NCBI GenBank assembly: GCA_964603025.1
Contig: CAZRTO010000056.1
Coordinates: 1-7,010, forward strand
Length of the DNA: 7,010 nucleotides
Source: CALFCX01 sp964603025
GTDB lineage: Bacteria > Margulisbacteria > WOR-1 > JAKLHX01
Reading direction: 5' to 3'
Shown: positions 6,961-7,010 of the stretch, one piece after another
How positions within the stretch are numbered: the first letter of the stretch is position 1
How the letters are laid out: each line of letters starts with the position of its first letter
Notes under the pieces: model-generated
Seen by the model: the letters and a program-made list of their open reading frames with translations, nothing else
What the model was told of the DNA's origin: nothing
Database searches by the model: none
Made by a program: the position numbers and the translations under genes

Positions 6961-7010
6961 TTATTGAACATATCCCATGTCCATGGTTTCCATAAGACCC
7001 GATCGCGCGG
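6961..7010 (-). CDS. Probable C-terminal end of an upstream gene, cut by the window edge
   Basis: Reading in from the edge, one minus frame gives ARSGLMETMDMGYVQ and stops with TAA at 6963-6961, 18 nt before the next start. That is the usual spacing for an upstream operon gene. A second frame also stays open and stops at 6959-6957 (ending WTWDMFNN), and the third runs into the next gene. With 50 bases the frame cannot be settled, nor whether any gene is present. No function can be given. Confidence 0.3.
   Translation of the reverse strand, partial: ARSGLMETMDMGYVQ

Overview
The window is a one-strand gene block. Every gene I can support is on the minus strand, so transcription runs from high to low coordinates, and almost all of the sequence is coding. 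Short gaps, Shine-Dalgarno motifs before the starts, a 14-nt gene overlap and no introns show it is bacterial. GC content looks moderate, and AGA/AGG (Arg) and ATA (Ile) codons are common. With large orphan proteins on top, this is the style of little-studied environmental lineages such as Omnitrophota and other PVC-related bacteria. That assignment is a guess, because the window holds no marker gene.

Layout in transcription order: (1) 7010-6961, probably the last codons of an upstream gene cut by the window edge. (2) 6942-5812, a 376-residue protein with two predicted membrane segments near its N-terminus and a soluble helical C-terminus. (3) 5825-3600, a 741-residue soluble protein made largely of leucine-rich-variant/HEAT-like helical repeats; it overlaps gene 2 by 14 nt and is probably translationally coupled to it. 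(4) a 119-bp gap with a 12-bp-period direct repeat and a small inverted repeat, then 3480-2749, a 243-residue soluble protein of unrecognised family. (5) a 155-bp AT-rich gap with a possible promoter, then 2593 to beyond position 1, a protein of at least 864 residues with about seven to eight predicted membrane segments, a soluble domain with a His-rich motif and a coiled-coil-like C-terminal part that leaves the window. This last gene has no stop codon in the window, so a caller that requires both ends would miss it.

I recognise none of these proteins as a named family, apart from the repeat class in gene 3. None has a clear N-terminal signal peptide. Several begin with Ser/Thr/Ala/Asn/Arg-rich, poorly structured segments, which leaves open export by a signal-peptide-independent route, but this is inference. 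The best hypothesis is a co-transcribed set of membrane and scaffold proteins: two integral membrane components (genes 2 and 5), a helical-repeat scaffold (gene 3) and a small soluble partner (gene 4). Their joint function cannot be read from sequence alone. I see no RNA genes, CRISPR array, insertion sequence, integrase or convincing terminator.
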